Assembly: GCA_040879025.1 (NCBI GenBank)
Contig: JBBDLF010000038.1
Coordinates: 164,365-228,364, forward strand
DNA: 64,000 nt
DNA from: JBBDLF01 sp040879025
GTDB taxonomy: Bacteria > Pseudomonadota > Gammaproteobacteria > Pseudomonadales > Pseudohongiellaceae
Direction of reading: 5' to 3'
The position numbers were made by a program, and so were the translations under genes. Positions within the stretch are counted from its first letter, which is position 1, and each line of letters starts with the position of its first letter. The notes beneath the pieces are model-generated. The model ran no database searches. It was given only the letters and a program-made list of their open reading frames with translations, and had not been told where the DNA came from. Below, one piece after another: positions 8,582-17,717 of this stretch.

Positions 8582-11026
8582 ATGAGACACAAAGGTTTGG
8601 AGCTGATGGTTTGTGCTTTGCTGGCGGTGCCGCTTTGGGCGGGGGCCCAGGGTATTGCGCAGACAAAAGGCGACTACGTGGACAAGTTCAGACAACTCGA
8701 CGAAGTATTGCCTACACCCAATATCTACCGTAATGCGGCGGGGCAGCCGGGCCATGAATACTGGCAACAGCAAGTGGACTATCGTATTCGCGCCAGTCTG
8801 GATGAAGAGAATCGCCGGATTTCGGCTTCAGCGACGATCACCTATCAGAACAATTCGCCCGATACGCTCAGTTATCTGTGGTTGCAGCTGGACCAGAACC
8901 GGTTCCGGAACAATTCCCTCTCCGAACTGAGTTCGGTTTTCAACAGCAGCAGTCCGGATCCTGACAGCCCTGCCAGACTGAGTCTTGGACAACTGCGGCG
9001 TCTTCAGTATATGGAAGACGCCGATCACGGTTTCGAGATCAGCGCGGTGACCTCCGGCGGCGACAGCCTGGACTATATCCTTGTCGGCACATTGATGCGG
9101 GCGGACCTGCCCCGCTCGCTGGCACCGGGCCAGGATGTGGAGTTTTCCATCGAATTCGCACTCAATGTCGTCGACGGCGACGTGCTGGGTACTCGTGGCG
9201 GCTATGAGCATTTTCCTGATGATGAGCGTGACGGCGGCAACGGAATCTTTGCCATAGCGCAGTGGTTCCCCCGTCTGGCCGCGTATACGGATTACGAAGG
9301 CTGGACCAACAAGGAATTTCTGGGCTCCGGTGAGTTTACGCTGGAGTTTGGCGATTATGACGTGGAGCTTACCGTACCCGCGGATCATATCGTTTCATCA
9401 ACCGGGGTGCTGCAGAACCCGGCGCAGGTACTCACGGTCGAACAACGCGATCGCCTGCGCGAGGCTGAAACCGCTGAACGGCCGGTATTCATCGTCACCG
9501 CGGATGAGGCGCTGGAAAACGAGCAGCAAGGCAGTCCGGAAACCAGAACGTGGCGATTTACTGCGGAAAACGTGCGTGATTTCGCGTGGGCATCGTCACG
9601 AAAATTTATCTGGGACGCGAAGGGCCATCAACAGGAGGGGGCCGAACACGAACTGGTGATGGCGATGTCGTTTTACCCAAGGGAAGCAGAACCGCTCTGG
9701 TCGACCTATTCCACTGAATCGGTTGTTCATACCATGGATGTGTATACGCGATTCTCGTTCGACTATCCCTATCCAACGGCACAGTCGGTAAGCGCGGGCT
9801 TCGTCGGAGGCATGGAATACCCGATGATCACTTTCAACGGGCCCCGCACTACACTCCAGGATGATGACACCCGCACCTACTCTCTCGGTGTGAAACAGTT
9901 TTTGATTGGCGTGGTGATTCATGAAATCGGCCATATCTATTTCCCCATGACCGTCAACTCCGATGAACGCCAGTGGACCTGGATGGACGAAGGCATCAAC
10001 AGTTATCTGGACGGCGTTGCGGGGAGGGAATGGGATCCGGACATGCCCTGGGGCGTCGAACCCCGAGATATCACCGATTATATGCACTCGCAGAACCAGG
10101 TGCCCATAATGACGCAGTCGGACAGCGTGTTGCGTCTCGGTCCGAACGCCTACGCCAAGCCGGCTGCCGCACTGAATATTCTGCGCGAGACGATAATGGG
10201 CAGAGAGCTCTTTGACTTTGCATTCAAGGAATACGCCAACCGCTGGAAGTTCAAGCGACCCACGCCCGCGGACTTTTTCCGCACCATGGAAGAAGCGTCC
10301 GGGGTCGACCTGGACTGGTTCTGGAGGGGCTGGTTCTACACTACCGACCATGTCGATATTTCTTTGGACCGGGTGTATGAAATGCGCATGGACACGGAGA
10401 ATCCCGATATCGACTATGACCGGCGCCGCGAAGAGGAAAAGTCCCTGCCGCCATCGCTGTTCGTCGAACGCAACCGCGAGGAAGGGCTGCGTACCTGGGT
10501 GGAACGCAATCCTGACGTACAGGATTTTTACGATGAGAACGACCGGTTTACCGTAACCAATCGGGATCGTAATCGCTATAACAGTTTTCTCGAAGGACTG
10601 GAGGACTGGGAGCGCAGCGCGCTGGATCGTGCGGTAGAGGAAGACCGGAACTATTATATTCTTGAGTTCTCCAATCAGGGAGGACTGGTCATGCCGATTA
10701 TCCTGGGTGTGACTTATGCCAATGGTGACGAAGAGGAAATTCGTATTCCCGCGGAAATCTGGCGGCGTTCACCCCATGCGGTCAAGAAACTGCTGGTGCG
10801 TGAACAGGAAATAGCACAGATCGTGGTTGATCCCCTGCTGGAGACCGCCGACACCAACGTTGAAAACAATTATTACCCGCGCCGCATCATTCCGTCCCGT
10901 GTGGAGAGCTATAAACAGGAACAGGGCAGCGGCCTGAACCAGCGGGACCTGATGCAGGAAATCAAGACTGAACTGTCTACCGACGATGACGAAGATGATG
11001 ACGGTGATGACAACAGCGACCAGTAG
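8582..11026 (+). CDS. Secreted M1 family metallopeptidase
   Basis: An 814-residue exported zinc peptidase of the M1 (aminopeptidase N-like) family. A signal peptide ends near residue 23 (WAGAQG). The zinc site is intact: HEIGH at residues 447-451, followed 18 residues later by the third ligand in WMDEG. The GxMEN motif, which recognises the substrate amino terminus, is represented by GGMEYP just upstream. The C-terminus is strongly acidic (a run of Asp and Glu in the last 15 residues). GAGAGGAAAA stands just before the ATG. It overlaps the next gene by 41 bases, which suggests coupled expression. Whether it is an aminopeptidase or has another exported role cannot be told from sequence. Confidence 0.88.
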   Translation: MRHKGLELMVCALLAVPLWAGAQGIAQTKGDYVDKFRQLDEVLPTPNIYRNAAGQPGHEYWQQQVDYRIRASLDEENRRISASATITYQNNSPDTLSYLWLQLDQNRFRNNSLSELSSVFNSSSPDPDSPARLSLGQLRRLQYMEDADHGFEISAVTSGGDSLDYILVGTLMRADLPRSLAPGQDVEFSIEFALNVVDGDVLGTRGGYEHFPDDERDGGNGIFAIAQWFPRLAAYTDYEGWTNKEFLGSGEFTLEFGDYDVELTVPADHIVSSTGVLQNPAQVLTVEQRDRLREAETAERPVFIVTADEALENEQQGSPETRTWRFTAENVRDFAWASSRKFIWDAKGHQQEGAEHELVMAMSFYPREAEPLWSTYSTESVVHTMDVYTRFSFDYPYPTAQSVSAGFVGGMEYPMITFNGPRTTLQDDDTRTYSLGVKQFLIGVVIHEIGHIYFPMTVNSDERQWTWMDEGINSYLDGVAGREWDPDMPWGVEPRDITDYMHSQNQVPIMTQSDSVLRLGPNAYAKPAAALNILRETIMGRELFDFAFKEYANRWKFKRPTPADFFRTMEEASGVDLDWFWRGWFYTTDHVDISLDRVYEMRMDTENPDIDYDRRREEEKSLPPSLFVERNREEGLRTWVERNPDVQDFYDENDRFTVTNRDRNRYNSFLEGLEDWERSALDRAVEEDRNYYILEFSNQGGLVMPIILGVTYANGDEEEIRIPAEIWRRSPHAVKKLLVREQEIAQIVVDPLLETADTNVENNYYPRRIIPSRVESYKQEQGSGLNQRDLMQEIKTELSTDDDEDDDGDDNSDQ

Positions 11027-11570
11027 CCTGAGTCGCGTGGCGCGGCATGCCGCGCATGGACTCTGCCTGATGATGTGCGGGCTTGTCGTGGTCGTGTCAC
11101 CCGCCGTCCAGGCGCATCAGCAGAAAGCGGCGGTAACCCGGGTGCTGTTCAATCAGCGCACCGGCAATATCGAGGTGATGCACCGGTTTGACCTGCATGA
11201 TGCCGAGCACGCCCTGACGCTGCTGTTCGACACGCAGCCCGGGCTAATGGAGTCGGAACAGTCCAGGGAATTGTTCGCCGGCTACATCGTGAATCGCTTC
11301 AGCATGGAAGCACTGGACGGCGGCGGCGATATTCGCATGCCGCTTGCCTTCGTTGGACAGGAAGTCGATGGCAGATATTTGTGGGTATATCAGGAAACTC
11401 CGATTCCTCGATCCCTGCAAGGGCTGACTATCGTCAACGTGGCCCTGCGCGACGTCTGGGCTGATCAGTCCAATCTGGTGAACATTGAACGTGAAGCAGA
11501 ATTGATCTCACTGACGTTTGAGGGCGATAAAGAGGAATTGTCAGTGCGATTTTCCATACAGCAAGAGTGA
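10986..11570 (+). CDS. Periplasmic DUF6702-like protein, partner of the M1 peptidase gene
   Basis: A 194-residue protein with a long N-terminal region containing a hydrophobic export signal ending at VQAH near residue 44. The mature part begins HQQKAAVTRVLFNQRTGNIEV and is mostly beta-strand; it resembles DUF6702, a family of small periplasmic proteins often next to M1 peptidases. The family assignment is from memory of the pattern and is moderate. The start is uncertain: the first ATG lies 41 bases inside the peptidase gene in another frame, and several in-frame ATGs follow within 25 bases. No Shine-Dalgarno is evident, so translation is probably coupled to the peptidase. Its 3' end is convergent with the Hsp70-like gene (5-base gap). 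Confidence 0.72.
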   Translation: MTKMMTVMTTATSSLSRVARHAAHGLCLMMCGLVVVVSPAVQAHQQKAAVTRVLFNQRTGNIEVMHRFDLHDAEHALTLLFDTQPGLMESEQSRELFAGYIVNRFSMEALDGGGDIRMPLAFVGQEVDGRYLWVYQETPIPRSLQGLTIVNVALRDVWADQSNLVNIEREAELISLTFEGDKEELSVRFSIQQE

Positions 11571-11575
11571 CCGTA

Positions 11576-13141
11576 TCAGGAGTGCCATCGCCGGGAGGCG
11601 TTTCCGGCATCGAAGCCTGCCGCGCTGTCCAGTTGGTAGTATTCAGCAATGGCGAGTCCTGCCGCCACACTCGTGAACGGGTCGTGCTCAATGACCCGTT
11701 GCGGAAACAATTCCTCAAGAATCTGTTTTACCGCTGGAATAAGTGACGACCCGCCTGTGCGGATTACCAGGTTCACGGAGGTCGCCGACACGTCGGCCTG
11801 CCGCAATATGGTAACAACCGATTCCCTGAAATCATGGAGAACGTCAGCGATGCATCGTTCCAGGGTGTCGCGGGTAACGTGGATTTTTACATCGATTTCA
11901 GGAATATCCAGCCAGGCCTCAGTGTCATTTGACAAGGTCGCCTTCATCTCCTTGATCGCCTGAAACACCAGGTAGCTGTAATTGTTCTTTATCAGTTCGT
12001 ACAGGCGTCTGAACTTTTCCGCGGCTTCGTCGCCCTGTTCAATGCGGCTCATCACCGGGGCCGTATACACATTCTGGTTGAGCATATAACTGACTGCCCA
12101 GTTGAGCAGTAAATCCTCGTATTTCTCAAACGGAAAGAGGGTCTCTATTTCCCTGTCTTCGCCCTTGCGCCGCCAGCGTTCGCCTTTCCCGAGTTGGGAA
12201 AACAACAGTTCGCGAAACAGACGCTGATCTATACGGTCGCCGCCCAAGCCAATGCCATGGGTCGCCAGGACGTCGAAGCGCTCCTGGTTTCTTTTCAACA
12301 GGCAAAGATCAAGTGTGCCGCCGCCAAAGTCCACCGCCAGCAACAAGTCATGTCTTGCCTGGGGATCGCCGTGGAGATAGCTTATTGCTGCCGCGATAGG
12401 TTCGGGACAGTAGCGCTGTTTATCAAATCCGGCGTAGCGGCCGGCTTCGGCGAGTCGCCGCAGTGCCGTGATATTGTGATCTTTTTCACGGCCTTCAAAA
12501 TTGACCGGGTGTCCCAGACAGGCATGATCCGCGGTCGGATGGGCATGGCGGGATTGTCTTTTTCCGTTACCGGAAAAGTCGTTATCGACGCCGGCCACAG
12601 CCACCAGACTTGCCACTTCCTCCCTGATACGCAGCAATATGGGTGTGACAAGCGCCACCAGCCGAAAGGGCTTGTCAAATACCATCAACCGTTCGGTGTT
12701 CTTCTGGCCCAACAGCCGCTTGACACCGCGAAACAGCCGGCCCTGAAGCCCGGCATCGAAAAACGCCTGGCCATAAAGCTTCTGCGATTCAGCCGCCTCG
12801 GGCAATCCCCGGTCTCCAATCTGTCCGGTTGTGGTACGCGCTTCACCCAGCAGTTCTGCGCTCAGCTCAACCTTTCTCCCCATATTGCTTTTGATATAGC
12901 TGTCAATGGCCTGTTGGCCGGTGGATATTTTGAGGTCCTTGTCGATGTAGACGGCGGACGGCATTATGTTGGTGTGTTGTTCCAGGGGGACCAGGCGCAG
13001 CTCAGAGCCGTCAAATATCGCGGCCGCGCTGTTGCTGGTGCCGAAATCCACGCCTATACCAGGATACGGCGCGGGGTTTGGCAAAGGGGCTTGAGGCTGT
13101 CTGTTTGTGTTATCCGAAGAATCGTTATCCGAGGATGTCAA
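11576..13141 (-). CDS. Hsp70-family ATPase (YegD-like)
   Basis: A 521-residue cytosolic member of the Hsp70/actin ATPase superfamily resembling E. coli YegD. Nucleotide-binding motifs are visible in order: phosphate-1 loop GVDFGTSNSAAAI near residue 30, phosphate-2 loop LLAVDFGGGTLDL near residue 270, and the adenosine motif IRTGGSSLIPAVK near residue 475. There is no DnaK-type substrate-binding and lid domain after the ATPase, so it is not a canonical chaperone. The first 25 residues are rich in Ser, Asp, Asn and Pro and probably disordered. The start used here is a TTG at 13141 with a weak AGGT upstream; no ATG occurs before residue 60, inside the ATPase fold, so a TTG or GTG start is required. 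Client and function are unknown. Confidence 0.85.
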   Translation of the reverse strand: MTSSDNDSSDNTNRQPQAPLPNPAPYPGIGVDFGTSNSAAAIFDGSELRLVPLEQHTNIMPSAVYIDKDLKISTGQQAIDSYIKSNMGRKVELSAELLGEARTTTGQIGDRGLPEAAESQKLYGQAFFDAGLQGRLFRGVKRLLGQKNTERLMVFDKPFRLVALVTPILLRIREEVASLVAVAGVDNDFSGNGKRQSRHAHPTADHACLGHPVNFEGREKDHNITALRRLAEAGRYAGFDKQRYCPEPIAAAISYLHGDPQARHDLLLAVDFGGGTLDLCLLKRNQERFDVLATHGIGLGGDRIDQRLFRELLFSQLGKGERWRRKGEDREIETLFPFEKYEDLLLNWAVSYMLNQNVYTAPVMSRIEQGDEAAEKFRRLYELIKNNYSYLVFQAIKEMKATLSNDTEAWLDIPEIDVKIHVTRDTLERCIADVLHDFRESVVTILRQADVSATSVNLVIRTGGSSLIPAVKQILEELFPQRVIEHDPFTSVAAGLAIAEYYQLDSAAGFDAGNASRRWHS

Positions 13142-13415
13142 GTTGTTACCTATTTCTTGGTTACAGAACGTCCAGTATAAATATCAGGTATCAAGATTGC
13201 CGTTGAGGCGGGCTCAGCCCTTATATCATATTTTCACCCGGTTTTCCGCACTCTCACGCTTCAGCCGTACCGGGAGGACGAGGACGGTTTGACCGGTCGT
13301 GTGGTCTTGTTATCGCCGGCCCGGCGGGCACTCTCGCCCCTCCATCGAAATCGGGTTAGAATGGTGCCCACTAAAACCGGACCCCGGTGTGGTCCCGGCC
13401 TTTGAAGGAGTCGAA

Positions 13416-14366
13416 ATGACAGCAGTGAAATTACTACCCGCCAGCGCAAAGCCGTCGATTCTGTTGATGTCCAGTCTGTTGATCCTGGCCGCGGCGCCCT
13501 TTGTTGCCGCAGGAACCTTTGTCCGGGTAGGCACCGGTATGGGCCCTTATTATGTGGAATTGCTGGACGATGTGGCGCCGGCTACGGTGCAAAATTTTCT
13601 CAACTATGTCGATCGCGGAGACTTTGACGGCACATATATTCACCGGCTTGAGCGCAACTTTGTCGTGCAGGGTGGCGGCTATCGTTTTCAATCCTTTGTT
13701 GGTCCGATTGATGTTCCCGCGGATCCGCCCATTGTGAATGAATTCAACGTATCGAACACTCGCGGCACACTCGCCATGGCCAAGCTGGACGGGGACCCTG
13801 ACAGCGCTACCAACGAATGGTTCGTCAACCTGTCGGATAACAGCGCAAATCTGGACGCCCAGAACGGGGGTTTCACTGTATTTGGCAACGTATTGGGCGA
13901 GGGTATGGATGTTCTGGATGCAATCAACGGGCTGCCCACCATAGAACTCGGAACAAGAGCGCCAAGTGCCCCGTATGTAACCGACAATTTCGCATCACCC
14001 ACTGAATTTGTCTATATCAATGCGGCGGTGGTTGACCGACCCAGCGCCTCCCTGCACACCTATGAAAACCAGTCCGGACTGCTGTTTGTGTCAGCCAGTA
14101 TCAATAACGGCGAGGAATTTCTCGGCGTGATAATGCAACTGGTCCAATCCGAACCCCAGATCGTGTTTGAAGTAAAGCCTTATTCGGTTATTTCCCTGCA
14201 GGACGGCGCCGAGGGTGTTGCCGAGTTTGCCACGAGTGACTCGCGCCTGCGCATACCCGCGCTGGAGACCAATTTCAACGGAACGATAAGTGTCATTAAC
14301 AATGTGGTGATGTTATTGACCGATCCCGAGAACCTGCATTTCACCCTTGAATCCTACGAGCAATAA
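13416..14366 (+). CDS. Exported cyclophilin-type peptidyl-prolyl isomerase with a C-terminal extension
   Basis: From the ATG at 13416, preceded by AAGGAG at 13405-13410, the protein is 316 residues. A signal peptide ends near VAAG (residue 32). Residues 33-195 are a cyclophilin domain: APATVQNFLNYV, the catalytic-arginine segment IHRLERNFVVQGGG, and FTVFGNVLGEGMDVL match the family. It should catalyse prolyl cis-trans isomerisation of proteins in the periplasm or outside the cell. The remaining 120 residues are a beta-rich tail (FVSASINNGEEFLGVIMQL and similar) that ordinary PpiA lacks and that I do not recognise. The gene is divergent from the Hsp70-like gene, with a 274-base gap holding no other gene. 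Confidence 0.88.
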   Translation: MTAVKLLPASAKPSILLMSSLLILAAAPFVAAGTFVRVGTGMGPYYVELLDDVAPATVQNFLNYVDRGDFDGTYIHRLERNFVVQGGGYRFQSFVGPIDVPADPPIVNEFNVSNTRGTLAMAKLDGDPDSATNEWFVNLSDNSANLDAQNGGFTVFGNVLGEGMDVLDAINGLPTIELGTRAPSAPYVTDNFASPTEFVYINAAVVDRPSASLHTYENQSGLLFVSASINNGEEFLGVIMQLVQSEPQIVFEVKPYSVISLQDGAEGVAEFATSDSRLRIPALETNFNGTISVINNVVMLLTDPENLHFTLESYEQ

Positions 14367-14448
14367 TCATTCGCCGATTGTGCAGGACTCCTTCGGGCTG
14401 TTTTGGCGTGTATGAAGCAGGGGGTTGACGAATGAAGAGAGCCGTCCC

Positions 14449-15801
14449 ATGAGTGGAGAAAGAGGGGAGTTCAGTTCCCGTTTCGGGTTTTTGATGGCGG
14501 CATCCGGTTCCGCTGTCGGCCTGGGAAATATCTGGGGCTTCCCCACCAATGCCGCCAGCAATGGCGGCGCGGCGTTTCTCTTCACCTACCTTGTCCTCGC
14601 TTTCGCCCTGGCTTACCCCGCGTTGATGGCTGAACTGGTTATCGGACGCAACGCCAATGCCAACGCAGTAACAGCACTGCAGAAAATCTCGGGTAATGAG
14701 ACATCGCGCCGGACAGGTGCCGCAGTGGGTCTGGTGGGCATCGTTACGGTTTCCTTTATTCTCAGCTTCTATGCGGTAGTCAGCGGGTGGATGCTGGCAT
14801 TCTTTCTCGACCCGGTTTCCCGCCTGCTTGGACTTGATGGTTTGTCCAACTGGCTTACCGAAGACACGGTTTCCCGAAACAGCTTCTTTGTCATTGTCTT
14901 TATGCTGCTGACGGTTTTTGTCATCAGCGCCGGTGTGAAGGATGGCATCGAGAAGTGGTCATCCCGCCTGATGCCGTCGCTGATCGTGCTGCTGGTTTTG
15001 CTGACCTTGTATGTCTTTTCACTCCCCGGGGCGATGGACGGGTTGACAGCCTACCTGGTTCCGGACTTCAGCCGGGTTACCAATCCGGGGCTACTGATAA
15101 ATGCTCTGGGACAGGCATTCTTCTCGCTGTCGCTCGGCGTAGGCACCATGTTGATCTATGGTTCCTATATCAGCAAGCGGGAAAACCTGCCTTCACTGGG
15201 CGGGCTGGTGGCGCTGCTCGATATCGGCATCGCGTTTCTGGCCGGCCTGTTGATTCTGCCGGCCATGTATGTCGCATTGGCCAGCGGAGTGCCGATCTAT
15301 GACGATGCCGGTGCGCTTATCGCCGGACCAGGCCTGATCGTCTCGCTGTTACCGACCCTGTTCAATTCAATGGGGCCAATCGGTGTACTGGTCGCGCTGG
15401 CGTTTTTTCTGTTGATGACCATCGCGTCCCTCACTTCGTCAATTTCCATGCTCGAGGTTCCCGTGTCGTATGCGGTAGAGAATCGCGGCATCGCACGAAA
15501 AAAGGCCGCGGTGTTTGTCGGGGCAGGTATTATGCTGATTTCACTGTTGATCGTCTTCAATTTTGCCACGCTGTTTGATCGGGTGGTATCGATGACCACC
15601 GAATACAGCCAGCCGTTGCTGGGTTTGTTTTTCTGTGTGTTCGCCGCCTGGATATGGGATCGTAATCGCTTACTCGCAGAAATACAGCAAGGCTTTCCGG
15701 GCGCCGCCGACAGCCTGTTCTGGAGAATCTGGCCTTTTTACGTCAAGTTCATCTGCCCGCCGGCCATCCTGGCCGTTTTCACCTACAGCTTATGGTCGTG
15801 A
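14449..15801 (+). CDS. Sodium-dependent NSS family transporter (SNF symporter)
   Basis: A 450-residue inner-membrane protein of the neurotransmitter:sodium symporter family, which imports amino acids or related amines using the sodium gradient. The unwound first helix motif GSAVGLGNIWGFP near residue 25 matches the sodium and substrate site of LeuT-type transporters, and 11 or so hydrophobic helices follow. Length fits the bacterial branch. The start is taken as the ATG at 14449 with GAAGAGAG upstream; an in-frame TTG 24 bases earlier is an alternative. The substrate cannot be read from the sequence. The 3' end overlaps the convergent aminotransferase gene by 12 bases. Confidence 0.92.
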   Translation: MSGERGEFSSRFGFLMAASGSAVGLGNIWGFPTNAASNGGAAFLFTYLVLAFALAYPALMAELVIGRNANANAVTALQKISGNETSRRTGAAVGLVGIVTVSFILSFYAVVSGWMLAFFLDPVSRLLGLDGLSNWLTEDTVSRNSFFVIVFMLLTVFVISAGVKDGIEKWSSRLMPSLIVLLVLLTLYVFSLPGAMDGLTAYLVPDFSRVTNPGLLINALGQAFFSLSLGVGTMLIYGSYISKRENLPSLGGLVALLDIGIAFLAGLLILPAMYVALASGVPIYDDAGALIAGPGLIVSLLPTLFNSMGPIGVLVALAFFLLMTIASLTSSISMLEVPVSYAVENRGIARKKAAVFVGAGIMLISLLIVFNFATLFDRVVSMTTEYSQPLLGLFFCVFAAWIWDRNRLLAEIQQGFPGAADSLFWRIWPFYVKFICPPAILAVFTYSLWS

Positions 15802-16974
15802 GGCCGCCCTCACCGCGGCAATGAAGGAGGTGATTTCCTCTTCCGTATTGTAATAGTGCAGGGACGCCCTGATTACGTCCGGCAAACCGCGCCGCGTAAA
15901 ATCCAGCAAGGCATTCGCCTTTCGGGCGATCGACACGTTGATCCGGGCGTCGCGAAAAGCAGTCTGCATGGCAACAGCCTCACATGAGCTTGAACTGAAG
16001 GTGACGATGCCGGTGGGTTCGGCTGATTCCTCGTGCACCTCAATGCCGTCCAGCGACTGCAGTTGCCGTCGCAGCAGTCCGGCCAGCGTCGCCACGCGAC
16101 GATTGATGAGATCCAGCCCCAGGTCGAGCGCATAATTGACCGCCACGCCCAATCCGATCTTGCCGGCGACGAAGCCTTCAAACGTTTCAAACCTCCGTGC
16201 GCCATCGGCGGCCTCAATTCGATCAACATCCAGCCATTTGAATGAATGCAAATCAACAAACGGGGGGGTCAGGCGTGGCAGGCTTTCCTCCCTGACATAG
16301 AGGAATCCGGTGCCACGTGGCCCGCGCAGGAACTTCCTGCCGGTTCCCACGAGCATGTCGCACTGGAGGGTTTCCACGTCCAGTGCCAACTGTCCGGCCG
16401 ACTGGCAGGCGTCCAGCATGTAAAGGATGCCCCGTTCACGGGCGAGCCGGCCTGCCTCCTCCGCGGGCTGCAGCGCCCCGTTCTGGCTTGGAAGGTGGGT
16501 AAGCGCAACCAGTGCCACATCATCACCGAGTTTTCTTTCGAAGCGTTCGAGGTCCATACGACCGCTGCTGTCATTGGGTATCACCTCAAGCGCGAGAGAT
16601 TTCACCCTGGCCAGATGAAGCAATCCAAGATAATTGCTCGCATACTCGGACTGTCCCGTCAGAACCCGGTCACCGGGAGCAAAGGAAATGGCATGAACGG
16701 CAGTGTGCCACGCGCGTGTGGCGCTCTCCATGAAGGCTATTTCGGGCGGGGTGCAGTTCAGCAGGGCCGCGAACGCCGAATAAAAACCGGCGATCCCCGC
16801 GCTGGCACATTCTGCCGCTTCATAACCGCCGATTTCCTGTTCCAGGCGCAGGTGATCGTACACGGCCGTGGTCACCGGCGTGGGAGCCAGAGAACAGCCG
16901 GCGTTGTTGAAGTGAATCAACGTCTGGCAGGCGGGCGTGTCGCCCCGCAGCCGGGTGATGTCGAGAGTTTTCAT
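15790..16974 (-). CDS. Class V aminotransferase-fold PLP-dependent enzyme
   Basis: A 394-residue cytosolic PLP enzyme of aminotransferase class V (the family of NifS/SufS desulfurases, kynureninase and several lyases). The N-terminal IHFNNAGCSLAP motif, YMLDACQSAGQ (PLP pyridine-binding aspartate) near residue 187 and the Schiff-base lysine in TGRKFLRGPRGTGFLYV near residue 215 are present. The conserved active-site cysteine loop of group II desulfurases is not obvious, so it is probably not a cysteine desulfurase. Substrate unknown. The adjacent convergent amino-acid-type transporter hints at a shared amino acid substrate, which is only inference. Confidence 0.85.
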   Translation of the reverse strand: MKTLDITRLRGDTPACQTLIHFNNAGCSLAPTPVTTAVYDHLRLEQEIGGYEAAECASAGIAGFYSAFAALLNCTPPEIAFMESATRAWHTAVHAISFAPGDRVLTGQSEYASNYLGLLHLARVKSLALEVIPNDSSGRMDLERFERKLGDDVALVALTHLPSQNGALQPAEEAGRLARERGILYMLDACQSAGQLALDVETLQCDMLVGTGRKFLRGPRGTGFLYVREESLPRLTPPFVDLHSFKWLDVDRIEAADGARRFETFEGFVAGKIGLGVAVNYALDLGLDLINRRVATLAGLLRRQLQSLDGIEVHEESAEPTGIVTFSSSSCEAVAMQTAFRDARINVSIARKANALLDFTRRGLPDVIRASLHYYNTEEEITSFIAAVRAASRP

Positions 16975-17099
16975 AGTGCCTGCCGGTTTGGTGTGCCGGA
17001 TGATATTAGCAAATGGATATGGTAACTTGCCAACCGCGTGATGGACTAAGAACAGTACATCAATGACAACGCTCAGCTAAAGGAAATCTGGAATAAACA

Positions 17100-17696
17100 G
17101 TGAAACAAAGGATAAACCAAACCCTGGAAGACGCACACCATGCGCTGGACCGATTGCGTCGTGACGAAAAGGCGTTGGCGGCGGTGGAAGCGGCCGTCAT
17201 GCTGATGCTTGAAACGCTCCAAAGCGGAGGAGCGATTTTCAGCTGCGGCAATGGCGGTTCCATGAGCGATGCCATGCATTTCGCGGAGGAGCTGACCGGG
17301 CGCTACCGAGACAACCGGCGGGGTCTGTCCGCTACCGCGATCAGCGACCCGGGTCATCTCAGTTGCGTGGCGAATGATTTCGGTTATGAATTTGTGTTCT
17401 CCCGGTACCTGGAGGCGAGAGCCCGGTCGGGTGATTGTTTGTTGGCTATAAGCACCAGCGGTTCAAGTCGTAATGTCATCAAGGCAGCTGAATACGCGCG
17501 GTCGCAGGGTATCGTCGTCGTCAGCCTGACCGGGGCTGCGGCCTCGGCTCTGGGGCAACTGGCCGATGTTGATATCAGTGTCGGGGCGAGCGATTATGCC
17601 GATCGCATTCAGGAACTGCACATCAAGATAATTCATATTCTGATTGAACTGCTGGAGCGTGAGCTGTGTCCCGAGAATTATCGGTCCATTTCCTGA
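17100..17696 (+). CDS. gmhA: D-sedoheptulose 7-phosphate isomerase
   Basis: GmhA converts sedoheptulose 7-phosphate to glycero-manno-heptose 7-phosphate, the first step to the heptose of the lipopolysaccharide inner core. The 198-residue SIS-domain protein has the family phosphate-binding motifs FSCGNGGSMSDAMHFAEEL near residue 43 and AISTSGSSRNVIKA near residue 118, and the closing RIQELHIKIIHILIE helix that carries zinc or active-site residues. Length is close to the 192-residue E. coli enzyme. The start is a GTG with AAAGGAAA about 15 bases upstream, a rather long spacing. Other heptose genes are not adjacent. A related SIS protein such as DiaA is a weaker alternative. Confidence 0.85.
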   Translation: MKQRINQTLEDAHHALDRLRRDEKALAAVEAAVMLMLETLQSGGAIFSCGNGGSMSDAMHFAEELTGRYRDNRRGLSATAISDPGHLSCVANDFGYEFVFSRYLEARARSGDCLLAISTSGSSRNVIKAAEYARSQGIVVVSLTGAAASALGQLADVDISVGASDYADRIQELHIKIIHILIELLERELCPENYRSIS

Positions 17697-17717
17697 CCGG
17701 AATGTAGCAAGCGGACA

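Noticed and set aside
12194..13180. Plus-strand frame of 328 codons opposite the Hsp70-like gene
   Set aside because: The minus-strand frame carries three ATPase motifs; the plus-strand reading is a shadow.
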